64,000 nucleotides of DNA from Bacteroidales bacterium UBA5281. Lineage in GTDB: Bacteria; Bacteroidota; Bacteroidia; Bacteroidales; Lentimicrobiaceae. The translations under genes were made by a program, and so were the position numbers. The stretch spans positions 78,361 through 142,360 of the forward strand of contig DHSR01000020.1 in the NCBI GenBank assembly GCA_002410555.1, in the 5' to 3' direction. The notes beneath the pieces are model-generated. The model ran no database searches. It was not told where the DNA came from and saw only the letters and a list, made by a program, of their open reading frames with translations. Below, piece after piece: positions 32,518 through 41,487 of this stretch; position 1 is the first letter of the stretch, and each line of letters starts with the position of its first letter.

Positions 32518-32890
32518 ACTTAACCGCATACATACCCGGATTTTTGAAGCCGCCTCGGAAATATATGCCAACCTTGGTCAGGGACTTGATACTGAGATAT
32601 ACCTTACCTGTTTTATGCATGAATTGAGGTTAAAAGGATTACTGTTCAAACGTGGAGTAACATTTCCCGTCATTTACAAAAACATAAAAACCAACCGGGA
32701 AATCATCGTTGATTTGATGATTGAAAACCAACTGCTGGTAGATGTAACTCCATCGGAATCAATTACACCCTTGCAAATGAGCAGTATGTCAAGCAAATTG
32801 AAGATTGCACAAAAGCGTATGGGAATTTTACTTACTTTTAATGCCCTTACAGTAACTGAAGGCTATCGAAAAATATTGAACAACAGCTGA
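32504..32890 (+). CDS. GxxExxY-family protein with a degraded nuclease-like site
   Basis: 128 residues. LGQGLDTEIYLTCFMHEL corresponds to the GxxExxY signature (PDDEXK_3-like fold), followed by FPVIYKNIKTNREIIVDLMIE and GILLTFNA. In most members the strand after the acidic residue reads VELK; here it is VDVTPSES, so the catalytic-type Lys is missing. The N-terminal Gly and the G-x-x-E-x-x-Y Glu are partly altered as well (GLDTEIY). These proteins are frequent among Bacteroidota sugar genes but have no settled function. It is coupled to rmlD by a 14-base overlap. Confidence 0.8.
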   Translation: MSKAELNRIHTRIFEAASEIYANLGQGLDTEIYLTCFMHELRLKGLLFKRGVTFPVIYKNIKTNREIIVDLMIENQLLVDVTPSESITPLQMSSMSSKLKIAQKRMGILLTFNALTVTEGYRKILNNS

Positions 32891-32927
32891 AAATAGTCTG
32901 TTTATCTCATTTAAAAACCGTATAATT

Positions 32928-34673
32928 ATGAGTCTCCAAAACATCGATCCCAACATTGTAACCAAAGCCACAGGCTGGCTCAGTGAAATTTACGATCCGG
33001 CAACCCGAAAGGCTGTCCAGGACATGATGAATAACCATACGACAGAACTAATCGATAGTTTCTACCGGAATCTTGAGTTCGGCACCGGGGGTCTGCGCGG
33101 AATTATGGGAGCCGGCACCAACCGCATGAATAAATATACCGTGGGCACTGCAACCCAGGGGCTGGCCAATTATATAAAGAAGACTTTTCCTGGTTCAGAA
33201 GAAATCAGGGCAGTCATAGCTTTCGACTCAAGGAATCAGAGTCCTTATTTTGCCCGCATTGCAGCCGAGGTGCTTGCTGCCAATGGAATTAAAGTCTTTT
33301 TATTCGACAGCCTGCGTCCAACCCCTGAATTGTCATTTGCCGTCAGAAAACTAAAATGCCATACCGGCATTGTAGTTACTGCTTCACACAATCCTAAGGA
33401 ATATAATGGTTATAAGGTTTACTGGAGCGATGGCGGACAACTGGTTCCTCCTCACGATAAAAATGTGATTGCCGAAGTACAAAAAATTGCATCCGTTGAG
33501 GATGTTAAGTTCAGTGGAAAAGAAGATAACATTGAAATTATTGGTGAAGAGATTGACAAAGCCTATCTTGCTACCCTTAAGTCGCTTTCCCTCTCTCCTG
33601 AAATCATTAGAAAACAGCAGGATTTAAAGATTGTATATACAGCCATACATGGAACCGGATACAAACTGGTGCCTGAGGCACTTAAAAAGTTTGGTTTTAA
33701 CAATGTGATCACTGTAAAGGAGCAGATGGAGCCGGACGGAAACTTCCCAACGGTGGTTTCTCCCAATCCTGAAGAAAAAGCTGCCATGCAAATGGCTCTG
33801 GATCTGGCTCAAAAAGAGAAAGCAGATATCATCCTGGCCACCGATCCCGATGCTGACCGTGTGGGCATGGGCGTGCGCGACAACGCCGGTAACTATATCC
33901 TGCTCAATGGAAATCAATCGGCTTCACTGCTGATTTACTATTTGCTTAGCCAATGGAAAGCCAAAGGCAAGCTTACCGGCAAAGAATTTATCGCTAAAAC
34001 CATTGTAACTTCTGAACTTTTGAAGGATATTGCCGACAGCTTTGAAGTAGAAACCTTTGATGTACTTACCGGTTTCAAATACATTGCCGAAGTGATTCGT
34101 GAAAATGAAGGAAAAAAGCAGTTTATTGGAGGAGGTGAAGAAAGTTATGGTTATTTGATTGGCGATGCAGTAAGAGATAAGGATGCAGTAGCCTCCTGTG
34201 CCATGCTCTGTGAAACCGCCGCCTGGGCACGTGAACAAGGACTTAGCATGTATCAAATGTTGATAGACATTTATCATGAATATGGTTTTTACCTTGAAGA
34301 ATTGGTGTCCATCACCAAAAAAGGAAAATCCGGAGCAGAAGAAATCCAGCAAATGATGGCTGATTATCGCAGCAATCCGCCTAAAGAAATCAATGGCATC
34401 AAGGTAGTTAAGATAAAAGATTATCTGATTCAGAAAGAGCAACATGTATCAAGCGGTGAAGTCAAACCCATTAACTTACCTAAATCCGATGTGCTGCAGT
34501 TCTTTTTGGAAGGCGGAAGCAAGATTACCGTGCGGCCCTCGGGTACAGAGCCTAAAATAAAATTCTATTTCGGTGTAAAAGGTCAGCTTCAGGACAAAGC
34601 AAAATTTGAAGAGGTGAACCGGAAGATGCGTGAAAAACTTGAAGAGATGATTGATGCAATGAAACTCAGATAA
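32928..34673 (+). CDS. Phosphohexomutase (phosphoglucomutase/phosphomannomutase, PGM2-like)
   Basis: 581 residues, alpha-D-phosphohexomutase. Phosphoserine loop TASHNPKEYNG (S153), metal loop ATDPDADRVGMG, sugar-recognition GGGEESYGYL and phosphate-binding RPSGTEPKIKFYF occur in order. It interconverts hexose 1- and 6-phosphates and supplies glucose 1-phosphate for UDP- and dTDP-sugars, which fits its place at the end of the nucleotide-sugar operon. Size and FGTGGLRG resemble PGM2/phosphopentomutase-type enzymes; exact substrate is open. Confidence 0.93.
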   Translation: MSLQNIDPNIVTKATGWLSEIYDPATRKAVQDMMNNHTTELIDSFYRNLEFGTGGLRGIMGAGTNRMNKYTVGTATQGLANYIKKTFPGSEEIRAVIAFDSRNQSPYFARIAAEVLAANGIKVFLFDSLRPTPELSFAVRKLKCHTGIVVTASHNPKEYNGYKVYWSDGGQLVPPHDKNVIAEVQKIASVEDVKFSGKEDNIEIIGEEIDKAYLATLKSLSLSPEIIRKQQDLKIVYTAIHGTGYKLVPEALKKFGFNNVITVKEQMEPDGNFPTVVSPNPEEKAAMQMALDLAQKEKADIILATDPDADRVGMGVRDNAGNYILLNGNQSASLLIYYLLSQWKAKGKLTGKEFIAKTIVTSELLKDIADSFEVETFDVLTGFKYIAEVIRENEGKKQFIGGGEESYGYLIGDAVRDKDAVASCAMLCETAAWAREQGLSMYQMLIDIYHEYGFYLEELVSITKKGKSGAEEIQQMMADYRSNPPKEINGIKVVKIKDYLIQKEQHVSSGEVKPINLPKSDVLQFFLEGGSKITVRPSGTEPKIKFYFGVKGQLQDKAKFEEVNRKMREKLEEMIDAMKLR

Positions 34674-34708
34674 AGGGCATTCAGGCGAACCAAGCGGAAG
34701 TGATTGGA

Positions 34709-34731
34709 GAGCGGAATGGCATATTCCGCTC
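34709..34731. repeat. Perfect inverted repeat between convergent genes
   Basis: GAGCGGAAT (34709-34717), GGCAT loop, ATTCCGCTC (34723-34731): a 9-bp stem. No T-run follows on either strand, so it is not a standard terminator, but it lies between two convergent units. Related AAGCGGAA words occur at about 34692 and 34750. Confidence 0.6.
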
Positions 34732-34919
34732 AACCACGATATAGCTTAAGCGGAATGCTGAGGTCAAAAAGAATACTAAGCTTTGATTCTGCCTGATTGC
34801 TATCAGGATTAAATCAGCTGAAAAAAAAATTCAGGATCGAACTTATTCGTCCTCTCAAACCTTAGTAAAAGTATGAAGGCCTTATCATAAAATTAAATCC
34901 CTAATCTTCCAATAGCAGA

Positions 34920-35789
34920 TTATTTCAACAATTCAAGCATGCGTTTCCCGATTTCTGCGGGTGAATCAACTACATTTACGCCACATTCACGCAAAATAGC
35001 CTTTTTAGCATCAGCGGTATCGCCTTCACCGCCTACTATGGCCCCGGCATGCCCCATGGTGCGACCTTTGGGTGCTGTTGCTCCGGCAATAAAACTAACT
35101 ACAGGTTTAGTGCCGTGTTCCTTAATCCAGTAAGCAGCCTCTGCTTCCATGCCGCCTCCTATTTCTCCAATCATCACAATGCCGCTGGTTTCGGGATCAT
35201 TCATAAAAAGCTCTACCGCATCACGTGTAGTTGTACCTATAATTGGATCACCCCCTATTCCAATAGCAGTACTCTGACCCAAACCTGCCTTGGTAAGCTG
35301 ATCAACTGCTTCATAGGTTAAGGTTCCTGAACGACTGACAATACCTACCTTGCCCTTTTGGTGAATGAAGCCGGGCATAATACCTATTTTTGCTTCTCCA
35401 GGAGTGATGATGCCCGGACAGTTGGGACCAATCAAACGGCTGTCGCGTCCTTTCAGATATTCCTTGGTCTTCATCATATCTTTAACCGGAATGCCTTCTG
35501 TAATGCACACAATTACTTTGATGCCTGCTTCGGCAGCTTCCATAATGGCATCTGCTGCGAATGCAGGTGGAACAAATATAAGCGACACATTGGCATCAGT
35601 AGCTTTTACTGCTTCCGCCACTGTATTAAATACCGGCTTGCCCAAATGGAATCGGCCTCCCTTGCCTGGTGTGATGCCACCCACTACGTTGGTACCGTAC
35701 TCTATCATTTGGGTGGCATGAAATGTACCCTCAGTGCCGGTAAAACCCTGCACAACAACTCTTGAATCTTTGTTGACTAAAATGCTCAT
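34920..35789 (-). CDS. sucD: Succinyl-CoA ligase (ADP/GDP-forming) alpha subunit
   Basis: 289 residues. CoA-binding VQGFTGTEGTFHATQM (13-28) with TPGKGG, GPNCPGIITPGE (121-132), and the phosphohistidine loop TMGHAGAIVGGEGDTA with H247. TCA-cycle enzyme, substrate-level phosphorylation. The beta subunit gene sucC is not adjacent, which is common in Bacteroidota. Monocistronic as far as can be seen. Confidence 0.95.
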   Translation of the reverse strand: MSILVNKDSRVVVQGFTGTEGTFHATQMIEYGTNVVGGITPGKGGRFHLGKPVFNTVAEAVKATDANVSLIFVPPAFAADAIMEAAEAGIKVIVCITEGIPVKDMMKTKEYLKGRDSRLIGPNCPGIITPGEAKIGIMPGFIHQKGKVGIVSRSGTLTYEAVDQLTKAGLGQSTAIGIGGDPIIGTTTRDAVELFMNDPETSGIVMIGEIGGGMEAEAAYWIKEHGTKPVVSFIAGATAPKGRTMGHAGAIVGGEGDTADAKKAILRECGVNVVDSPAEIGKRMLELLK

Positions 35790-35981
35790 TTTTGATCTTT
35801 TTCAGTTGATTGATTTGGAAATGCTACTTTAAAAAGGAAAATTACCTATTTTTGTTCATATGTTGACATGAAAATGTTAATTTAATGCAAAAAAAGCACA
35901 TTTCCTGCAAGTTCTAAACCAATGAATGCTGTTTGCGATGAAATGATACCTTATGTCGTGTAAACCCTAAACCACTTTGCC

Positions 35982-37385
35982 ATGAACTTAGATTTTCTAC
36001 ATTCTGAAGATACCATTTGCGCACTTTCGACCTCTCCGGGTGTAGGCGCCATAGCCGTAATCAGGTTATCGGGTCCAAAAGCTATAAGCATTACCGATGC
36101 ATTATTCAAGTCAAAAAGGGACACATTCACCCTCTCTAAAGGTGAAAGCCATACCCTGCATTTCGGAGACTTCTATGATGGGGAAAATGTATTGGACGAA
36201 GTGGTGGTTTCAATCTTTAAGGCTCCTCACTCATATACGGGTGAAGACGTAATAGAGATTTCATGCCATGGTTCCCTATACATTCAGCAGCGGGTGCTGG
36301 AATTGCTGATTCAGACGGGTGCGCGGTTAGCGGCCCCTGGTGAATTTACTTTCAGGGCATTTATGCATGGCAAATTTGATCTTTCGCAAGCCGAGGCAGT
36401 GGCTGACCTCATTGCATCAAATTCAGAATCATCGCATCAATTGGCAATACAGCAAATGAGGGGTGGCTTTTCTCAAAAAATTGCCCGCCTGCGGGCACGA
36501 TTGATTGAATTTGCTTCACTTATCGAACTGGAACTTGATTTTAGTGAAGAAGATGTAGAGTTTGCTAACCGGGATGAACTCAATAACCTGCTCCAGGCCA
36601 TTAAATCCGAAATTGATCACCTGAAACAAAGTTTTGAATTGGGCAATGTAATGAAACATGGCATACCTGTGGCGATAGCCGGTAAAACAAATGTAGGCAA
36701 ATCCACCCTGCTTAATGCACTGCTGAATGAAGAAAAGGCCATCGTTTCAGAGATTCCGGGAACAACACGCGATGCCATTGAAGATACCATAAGTATTCAG
36801 GGAGTTCTTTTCCGGTTTATCGATACTGCCGGTATCCGCCATACCGAAGAACCTATTGAAACTATAGGCATTGGACGTACATTTGAAAAAATGAACCAGG
36901 CAGCAGTAGTTTTATATGTATTTGATATTACTACTGCTTCAGGCGATGAAATAGATGAAGCTCTGGATGATATTCGCAGTCAGCTCCATGATCCTGAAAA
37001 AGTGATCATTCCTATTGCCAACAAAACTGACCTGCTCACCGAGGCTCCTCATACCTTTAAGAAGTTGGTTGAAATGGAAACAATTTTTATATCGGCCAAG
37101 CGAAACGAAAATATCAATCTTATTGCCGACAAACTGCTTCAGACAACGCACAACGGTAGTCCTCATGATCGCACAATAGTGTATAGTCTGCGTCATTTTG
37201 ATGCTCTGAGCAAGGCTGGTCAAAGCATTGAAAATATAGAAAGAGGCTTTGCTGAAAAAATCCCCTCCGATCTGGTAGCCATTGACATCCGTCAGGCTTT
37301 GCATCACTTGGGCACCATTACGGGCGAAGTAACTAACGATGAGCTACTTACGAATATTTTCGGGAAGTTTTGCATCGGGAAGTAA
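35982..37385 (+). CDS. mnmE: tRNA modification GTPase MnmE
   Basis: 467 residues. N-terminal folate-binding domain (TICALSTSPGVGAIAVIRLSG start), helical domain and the inserted G domain: G1 GKTNVGKST (234-242), G2 GTTRD, G3 DTAG (281-284), G4 NKTD; the C-terminus ends FCIGK with the conserved Cys 464. With MnmG it installs the 5-carboxymethylaminomethyl group on U34 of several tRNAs, including tRNA-Lys. A plus-strand TATTTTTG at 35847-35854 may be its -7 box. The REP array starts 3 bases after its stop. Confidence 0.95.
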   Translation: MNLDFLHSEDTICALSTSPGVGAIAVIRLSGPKAISITDALFKSKRDTFTLSKGESHTLHFGDFYDGENVLDEVVVSIFKAPHSYTGEDVIEISCHGSLYIQQRVLELLIQTGARLAAPGEFTFRAFMHGKFDLSQAEAVADLIASNSESSHQLAIQQMRGGFSQKIARLRARLIEFASLIELELDFSEEDVEFANRDELNNLLQAIKSEIDHLKQSFELGNVMKHGIPVAIAGKTNVGKSTLLNALLNEEKAIVSEIPGTTRDAIEDTISIQGVLFRFIDTAGIRHTEEPIETIGIGRTFEKMNQAAVVLYVFDITTASGDEIDEALDDIRSQLHDPEKVIIPIANKTDLLTEAPHTFKKLVEMETIFISAKRNENINLIADKLLQTTHNGSPHDRTIVYSLRHFDALSKAGQSIENIERGFAEKIPSDLVAIDIRQALHHLGTITGEVTNDELLTNIFGKFCIGK

Positions 37386-37387
37386 TA

Positions 37388-37662
37388 GCCCTGAAAGGGC
37401 GAAACACCTGAACGATGGGTGAAGCCCATCGACCTTAACGACGGGTGAAGCCCATCGACCTTATCGACCTTAACGACGGATGAAGCCATCAGGATAAGAC
37501 AGCCCTGAAAGGGCGGAATACCTTAACGATGGGTGAAGCCCATCGACCTTAACGACGGATGAAGCCATCAGGATAAGACAGCCCTGAAAGGGCGGAATAC
37601 CTTAACGATGGGTGAAGCCCATCGAAAAAGGAGTAATCTTCAAACCTAAGCCCTGAAAGGGC
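37388..37662. repeat. REP/BIME-like array, left of the RAYT gene
   Basis: Four copies of the palindrome GCCCTGAAAGGGC (37388-37400, 37502-37514, 37581-37593, 37650-37662), interleaved with GATGGGTGAAGCCCATC hairpins and GACGGATGAAGCCATC variants. The full unit is 79 bp (37502 to 37581 is one period). It begins 3 bases after mnmE stops and ends 15 bases before the transposase ATG. Confidence 0.92.
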
Positions 37663-37677
37663 GAAATACTCATTACT

Positions 37678-38130
37678 ATGGGACAATCATTAGTTAAAAA
37701 CTACATGCACATCACCTTCAGCACCAAACACCGGGTGCATTTAATCCATCCCCCTTATGAAGCGGAACTGCACAGTTATTTAGGTGGCATCTGTAAAAAT
37801 ATGAACTGTCAGCCGATAAAAATCGGTGGGTTCACCAATCATGTTCACATACTTTGCATGTTGTCAAAAAATGTCGCATTAGCTAAACTTCTTGACGAAG
37901 TAAAATCACATTCATCAAAATGGTTCAAGACATTAGATCCATCACTTCAAAAGTTCTACTGGCAAGACGGTTATGGTGCTTTCTCGGTAAATCCGGCAGA
38001 GGTAGATGTAGTTATCGCGTATATTCAGAATCAGCATGAACATCACAGAAAGAAGACCTTTGAGGAGGAGTACCTGGCCTTTTTGAAGAAGTATGGGATA
38101 GCTTATGATGAAAGGTACGTATGGGATTAA
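37678..38130 (+). CDS. REP-associated tyrosine (Y1/HUH) transposase, RAYT
   Basis: 150 residues, full length for the IS200/TnpA fold. HUH motif H55-V-H57 in GGFTNHVHILCM, catalytic Tyr Y115 with Q118 in VVIAYIQNQHEHH, and WQDGYGAFSV between. Such enzymes cut and join single-stranded DNA at hairpins; RAYT members act on REP palindromes and are usually single-copy and not mobile as IS elements. It lies between two REP arrays, with the nearest palindromes on the two sides in opposite orientation (37650 forward, 38138 reversed). No left or right IS ends are seen. Confidence 0.92.
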   Translation: MGQSLVKNYMHITFSTKHRVHLIHPPYEAELHSYLGGICKNMNCQPIKIGGFTNHVHILCMLSKNVALAKLLDEVKSHSSKWFKTLDPSLQKFYWQDGYGAFSVNPAEVDVVIAYIQNQHEHHRKKTFEEEYLAFLKKYGIAYDERYVWD

Positions 38131-38137
38131 CTATTTC

Positions 38138-38386
38138 GCCCTTTCAGGGCTTAACACCTTAACGATGGGTGAAGCCCATCGACATTAACGACGGATGAAG
38201 CCATCAGGATAAGACAGCCCTGAAAGGGCGGAATACCTTAACGATGGGTGAAGCCCGTCGACATTAACGACGGATGAAGCCATCAGGATAAGACAGCCCT
38301 GAAAGGGCGGAATACATTAACGATGGGTGAAGCCATCGACATCAACGACGGATGAAGCCATCAGGATAAGACAGCCCTGAAAGGGC
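38138..38386. repeat. REP/BIME-like array, right of the RAYT gene
   Basis: A reversed palindrome GCCCTTTCAGGGC (38138-38150) begins 8 bases after the transposase stop, followed by forward copies at 38217-38229, 38296-38308 and 38374-38386 (periods 79 and 78), with the same GATGGGTGAAGCC hairpins between. One hairpin arm differs (GCCCGTC) and one lacks a C, so copies are drifting. It ends 19 bases before the topB stop. Confidence 0.92.
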
Positions 38387-38405
38387 GGAATACTCCTTCC
38401 GAAGT

Positions 38406-40556
38406 TCACTCTTCTACCACCACTCCAAACCCTTCATCAAAACGCAGCACACCATCCACTTTTTGGCCATTAACGGTCAGGCCTGTAATTTTGGGCGATT
38501 TACCTTTTTGAATCAGGGTGAAGGCTTGCTTCTCGGTGAGTTTTTTTCCATACTGCTCAAACATTACTATAAAGGTACAGCCAACTTTGTATTCGCTACA
38601 GCCATAAGCAGTATTGCCTTTGAGAATCATGCCTTTTTTACATTTTGGGCAGTATAACGTAGAAAAATCAACTACTTTTTCTTCCCTTTTCCTAGCTACG
38701 GGCTTTTCAGGCACTGATTTCTCAGGGTTCTCTTCTTTTTCCGTTTTTTTCTCTTCCGCAGATTGCTCAATCACAATTTTCTCGTGATGCTCCAACCTTA
38801 CCTCTGCAACAAGGCTGGTAACCATCTCCTTCATTTCGTCGAGGAAAGTTTTTGGATCGTATTCTCCTTTTTCAATCTGCCGCAATTTGCGTTCCCAAAT
38901 ACCGGTAAGCTCAGCAGATTTAAGTAACTCATTCTGTATGGTATTTATCAATTGAATCCCGGTTTTGGTAGGAACCAGGTTCTTCTTTTCACGCACCATA
39001 TACTTACGTTTGAAGAGTGTTTCTATGATATTTGCCCGGGTAGAAGGGCGACCAATACCATTTTCCTTCATTAGTTCGCGCAGTTCTTCATCTTCCATTT
39101 GTTTGCCGGCAGTTTCCATAGCCCTAAGCAGGGTGGCTTCGGTGAGCATTTTTGGTGGCTGAGTCATTTTTTCGAGCAAATCGGGGATGTGCTTTCCCGT
39201 TTCACCCTTCACAAAAATGGGCATAAGCTGCTCCTGGTCGGCTTCAGCATTCTCCTCCTTATCGGTTTCCTTTTTGGGATAAAGCACCCGCCAGCCTTCT
39301 TCCAGAATAACTTTTCCGGTGGCCATAAACTCATAATCGATAACCATGCCCAGCACGGTGGTATTGGAAACGATACAATCGGGATAAAAGGCAGCGATGA
39401 ACCTTCGAGCGATAAGATCATAGACCCGTTTCTCTTCAAGTATCAGACCAGAAGGTCTTACACCAGTAGGTATGATGGCATGATGATCGGTAATTTTGGT
39501 ATCGTCAAATACTTTTTTGCTTTTACGGATGGGCTGCCTGAGCAAGGGTTCAATAAAATTGGCATAAGGCTCCATTGCTCTTAAAGTGTCTTCTATTTTC
39601 GGGTAAACATCGTTGGGTAAAAATGTAGTATCTACACGCGGATAGGTTACCATCTTTTTCTCGTAAAGGTTTTGGATGTATTTGAGTGTGTCATCTGCGC
39701 TAAAACCGAACTTCTTATTACACTCTACCTGTAAAGAGGTGAGATCAAACAGTTTTGGAGGCGCTTCTTTCCCTTTCTTTTGCTCAAAAGATACAATCTC
39801 AAATAGATTTTCTTTGATCTCTTCAATAACTTTTGTGGCATCTTCCACTGTGTCAAATCGTCCGCTGGTTGCACTGAAGATCACGTCCCGATAATTGGTT
39901 TTTATTTCCCAATATTGTTTAGGAATAAAATGCTGAATCTCTTCAAACCGGCGGACAATAAGTGCGAGCGTAGGAGTTTGTACCCGTCCCACAGAAAGTA
40001 CACCTTTCCCGTTGGCATATTTGAGCGTATACAGACGGCTTGCATTCATTCCAAGCAACCAGTCGCCAATAGCGCGGGCATTTCCTGCGGCATACAAACG
40101 GTCAAATTCCCTTCCGTCCCTGAGTTTCTCAAACCCTTCTTTTATGGCTTCGTCGGTCAATGAAGATATCCAAAGACGGCGCAAAGGTTTCTTATTTCCC
40201 GCCAGGGTGAGCACCCAGCGCTGAATGAGTTCACCCTCAATGCCGGCATCACCACAGTTTATCACTTCATCGCAACTTTCCACCAGGGATTTAATGATTT
40301 CAAACTGTTTCTTAACGCCTTCATTGTCTATAAGTTTTATACCAAACCGTTGCGGAATCATCGGTAAAGAATTCAGATGCCACTGTTTCCAGCCTTGGGT
40401 ATAGTCATCGGGATTTTTAAGTGAGCAAAGATGGCCAAAAGTCCAGGTTATCTGATAGCCATTGCCTTCAAAGTAGCCATCACGGCGGTTTCCCGCATGG
40501 AGAACCCGGGCTATTTCTTTGGCTACACTGGGTTTTTCCGCTATACACAGTTTCAT
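38406..40556 (-). CDS. topB: DNA topoisomerase III
   Basis: 716 residues, type IA topoisomerase. TOPRIM start KLCIAEKPSVAKEIA with E8, acidic site CGDAGIEGELIQRW (D103, E107), SVGRVQTPTLAL (188-199), and the active-site Tyr Y305 in VTYPRVDT. A C-terminal four-Cys zinc ribbon (YCPKCKKG ... YGCSEYKVGC) follows a Lys/Glu-rich linker. The usual D-x-D-R-E is D-A-G-I-E, so the second Asp is Gly; I know related forms (DAGQEGE) from Bacteroidota TopB. ATG at 40556 gives the standard N-terminus; an upstream ATG at 40634 adds 26 residues without TOPRIM similarity. Confidence 0.93.
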   Translation of the reverse strand: MKLCIAEKPSVAKEIARVLHAGNRRDGYFEGNGYQITWTFGHLCSLKNPDDYTQGWKQWHLNSLPMIPQRFGIKLIDNEGVKKQFEIIKSLVESCDEVINCGDAGIEGELIQRWVLTLAGNKKPLRRLWISSLTDEAIKEGFEKLRDGREFDRLYAAGNARAIGDWLLGMNASRLYTLKYANGKGVLSVGRVQTPTLALIVRRFEEIQHFIPKQYWEIKTNYRDVIFSATSGRFDTVEDATKVIEEIKENLFEIVSFEQKKGKEAPPKLFDLTSLQVECNKKFGFSADDTLKYIQNLYEKKMVTYPRVDTTFLPNDVYPKIEDTLRAMEPYANFIEPLLRQPIRKSKKVFDDTKITDHHAIIPTGVRPSGLILEEKRVYDLIARRFIAAFYPDCIVSNTTVLGMVIDYEFMATGKVILEEGWRVLYPKKETDKEENAEADQEQLMPIFVKGETGKHIPDLLEKMTQPPKMLTEATLLRAMETAGKQMEDEELRELMKENGIGRPSTRANIIETLFKRKYMVREKKNLVPTKTGIQLINTIQNELLKSAELTGIWERKLRQIEKGEYDPKTFLDEMKEMVTSLVAEVRLEHHEKIVIEQSAEEKKTEKEENPEKSVPEKPVARKREEKVVDFSTLYCPKCKKGMILKGNTAYGCSEYKVGCTFIVMFEQYGKKLTEKQAFTLIQKGKSPKITGLTVNGQKVDGVLRFDEGFGVVVEE

Positions 40557-40778
40557 AAAATGAGGAGTTCTTTTAATCCTCAAAATTAAGAAATCCCGGG
40601 CAATGTCACAGATCAATCTACAATCAATTGACAAACAGTATTATAACTATATATTTAAAATGGAAAAATAAAATAATTCCTTAAATTTCAGCTTAGAACA
40701 AAATGAAACCGCCACAATCATGAAACAACCTTAATTTTGTAGAAAAAGCATTCACGAATTTTATAATGATCCCCTGCA

Positions 40779-41324
40779 ATGATTTGGACCAAGCTGGGAA
40801 TATTGCTCATCGGATTTACAAGCGCCGGGGCGCTGCCATACACAGTTGGTAAAGCCCTGGCCCATGTTAAATTTGACATCAATACTCAAACTCTTAGTTT
40901 TTTAAGCAATAAGAACATTTATGGTGAAAGATATAAAAAAGGTTATAAATGGCTACTTTTCTCAACTGCCCTGTTTACCTATTTGTTTTTTTGGTTGCTC
41001 ACCCGGTACTACGATCTGGGAGAGCATGAGCGGCTAATGGGTTATATTGATCTTAGTTTTGTTTCTCTTGCCCTTCTTGCATTTATGCCGCACAACATAG
41101 AACCCTACAGTCTGAAAAGCCTGGCTCCCACTCTTCAGCGCTTCCTGCATAATGTACTTGCCGTGATTGTATTTCTTACATTACCGGCACTTATTATCAC
41201 TTTTCAGGTCATTATACTTCAAGATTTTATTTTTCTGGGCATTTCAGGATTGATCATTATTGCTATAAATCTGTTAAGTGTTCTTCTTGCAATTTTTAAA
41301 AAACGGCTTGAATGGAATAGCTGA
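40779..41324 (+). CDS. Integral membrane protein of unknown function (181 aa)
   Basis: 181 residues with an N-terminal segment (about 5-27) and three to four further transmembrane helices (about 57-76, 90-105, 122-148 and 150-172), basic C-terminus KKRLEWNS. No family recognised. TAATTTTG at 40732-40739 may be its -7 box, about 40 bases upstream of the ATG, without a clear -33 partner. Followed after 163 bases by another membrane protein gene. Confidence 0.65.
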   Translation: MIWTKLGILLIGFTSAGALPYTVGKALAHVKFDINTQTLSFLSNKNIYGERYKKGYKWLLFSTALFTYLFFWLLTRYYDLGEHERLMGYIDLSFVSLALLAFMPHNIEPYSLKSLAPTLQRFLHNVLAVIVFLTLPALIITFQVIILQDFIFLGISGLIIIAINLLSVLLAIFKKRLEWNS

Positions 41325-41487
41325 ATTGATTTTTATCAATGGCATCAGTCTCTGGATTATTCTTATCACCATTCTCACGTTTTTGAATTGATGCCAATTA
41401 TCTTATATTTGCTGCAGATTGCCGGATTTAATTTAATTATTGCCATAACCTGAAAAATCATTGGTTTTAAAGTTTATTCCCAACCTT

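Noticed and set aside
34709..34731. Rho-independent terminator after the phosphohexomutase gene
   Set aside because: The 9-bp stem is perfect but no T-run follows on either strand, so I list it only as an inverted repeat.
37388..38386. CRISPR array
   Set aside because: Units abut with a constant 79-bp period and without unique spacers; palindromes and the Y1 transposase identify REP elements, and no cas gene is near.
41326..41391. A 21-codon hydrophobic peptide after the 181-aa membrane protein gene
   Set aside because: Starts with TTG, no clear ribosome-binding site, too short to judge without conservation data.
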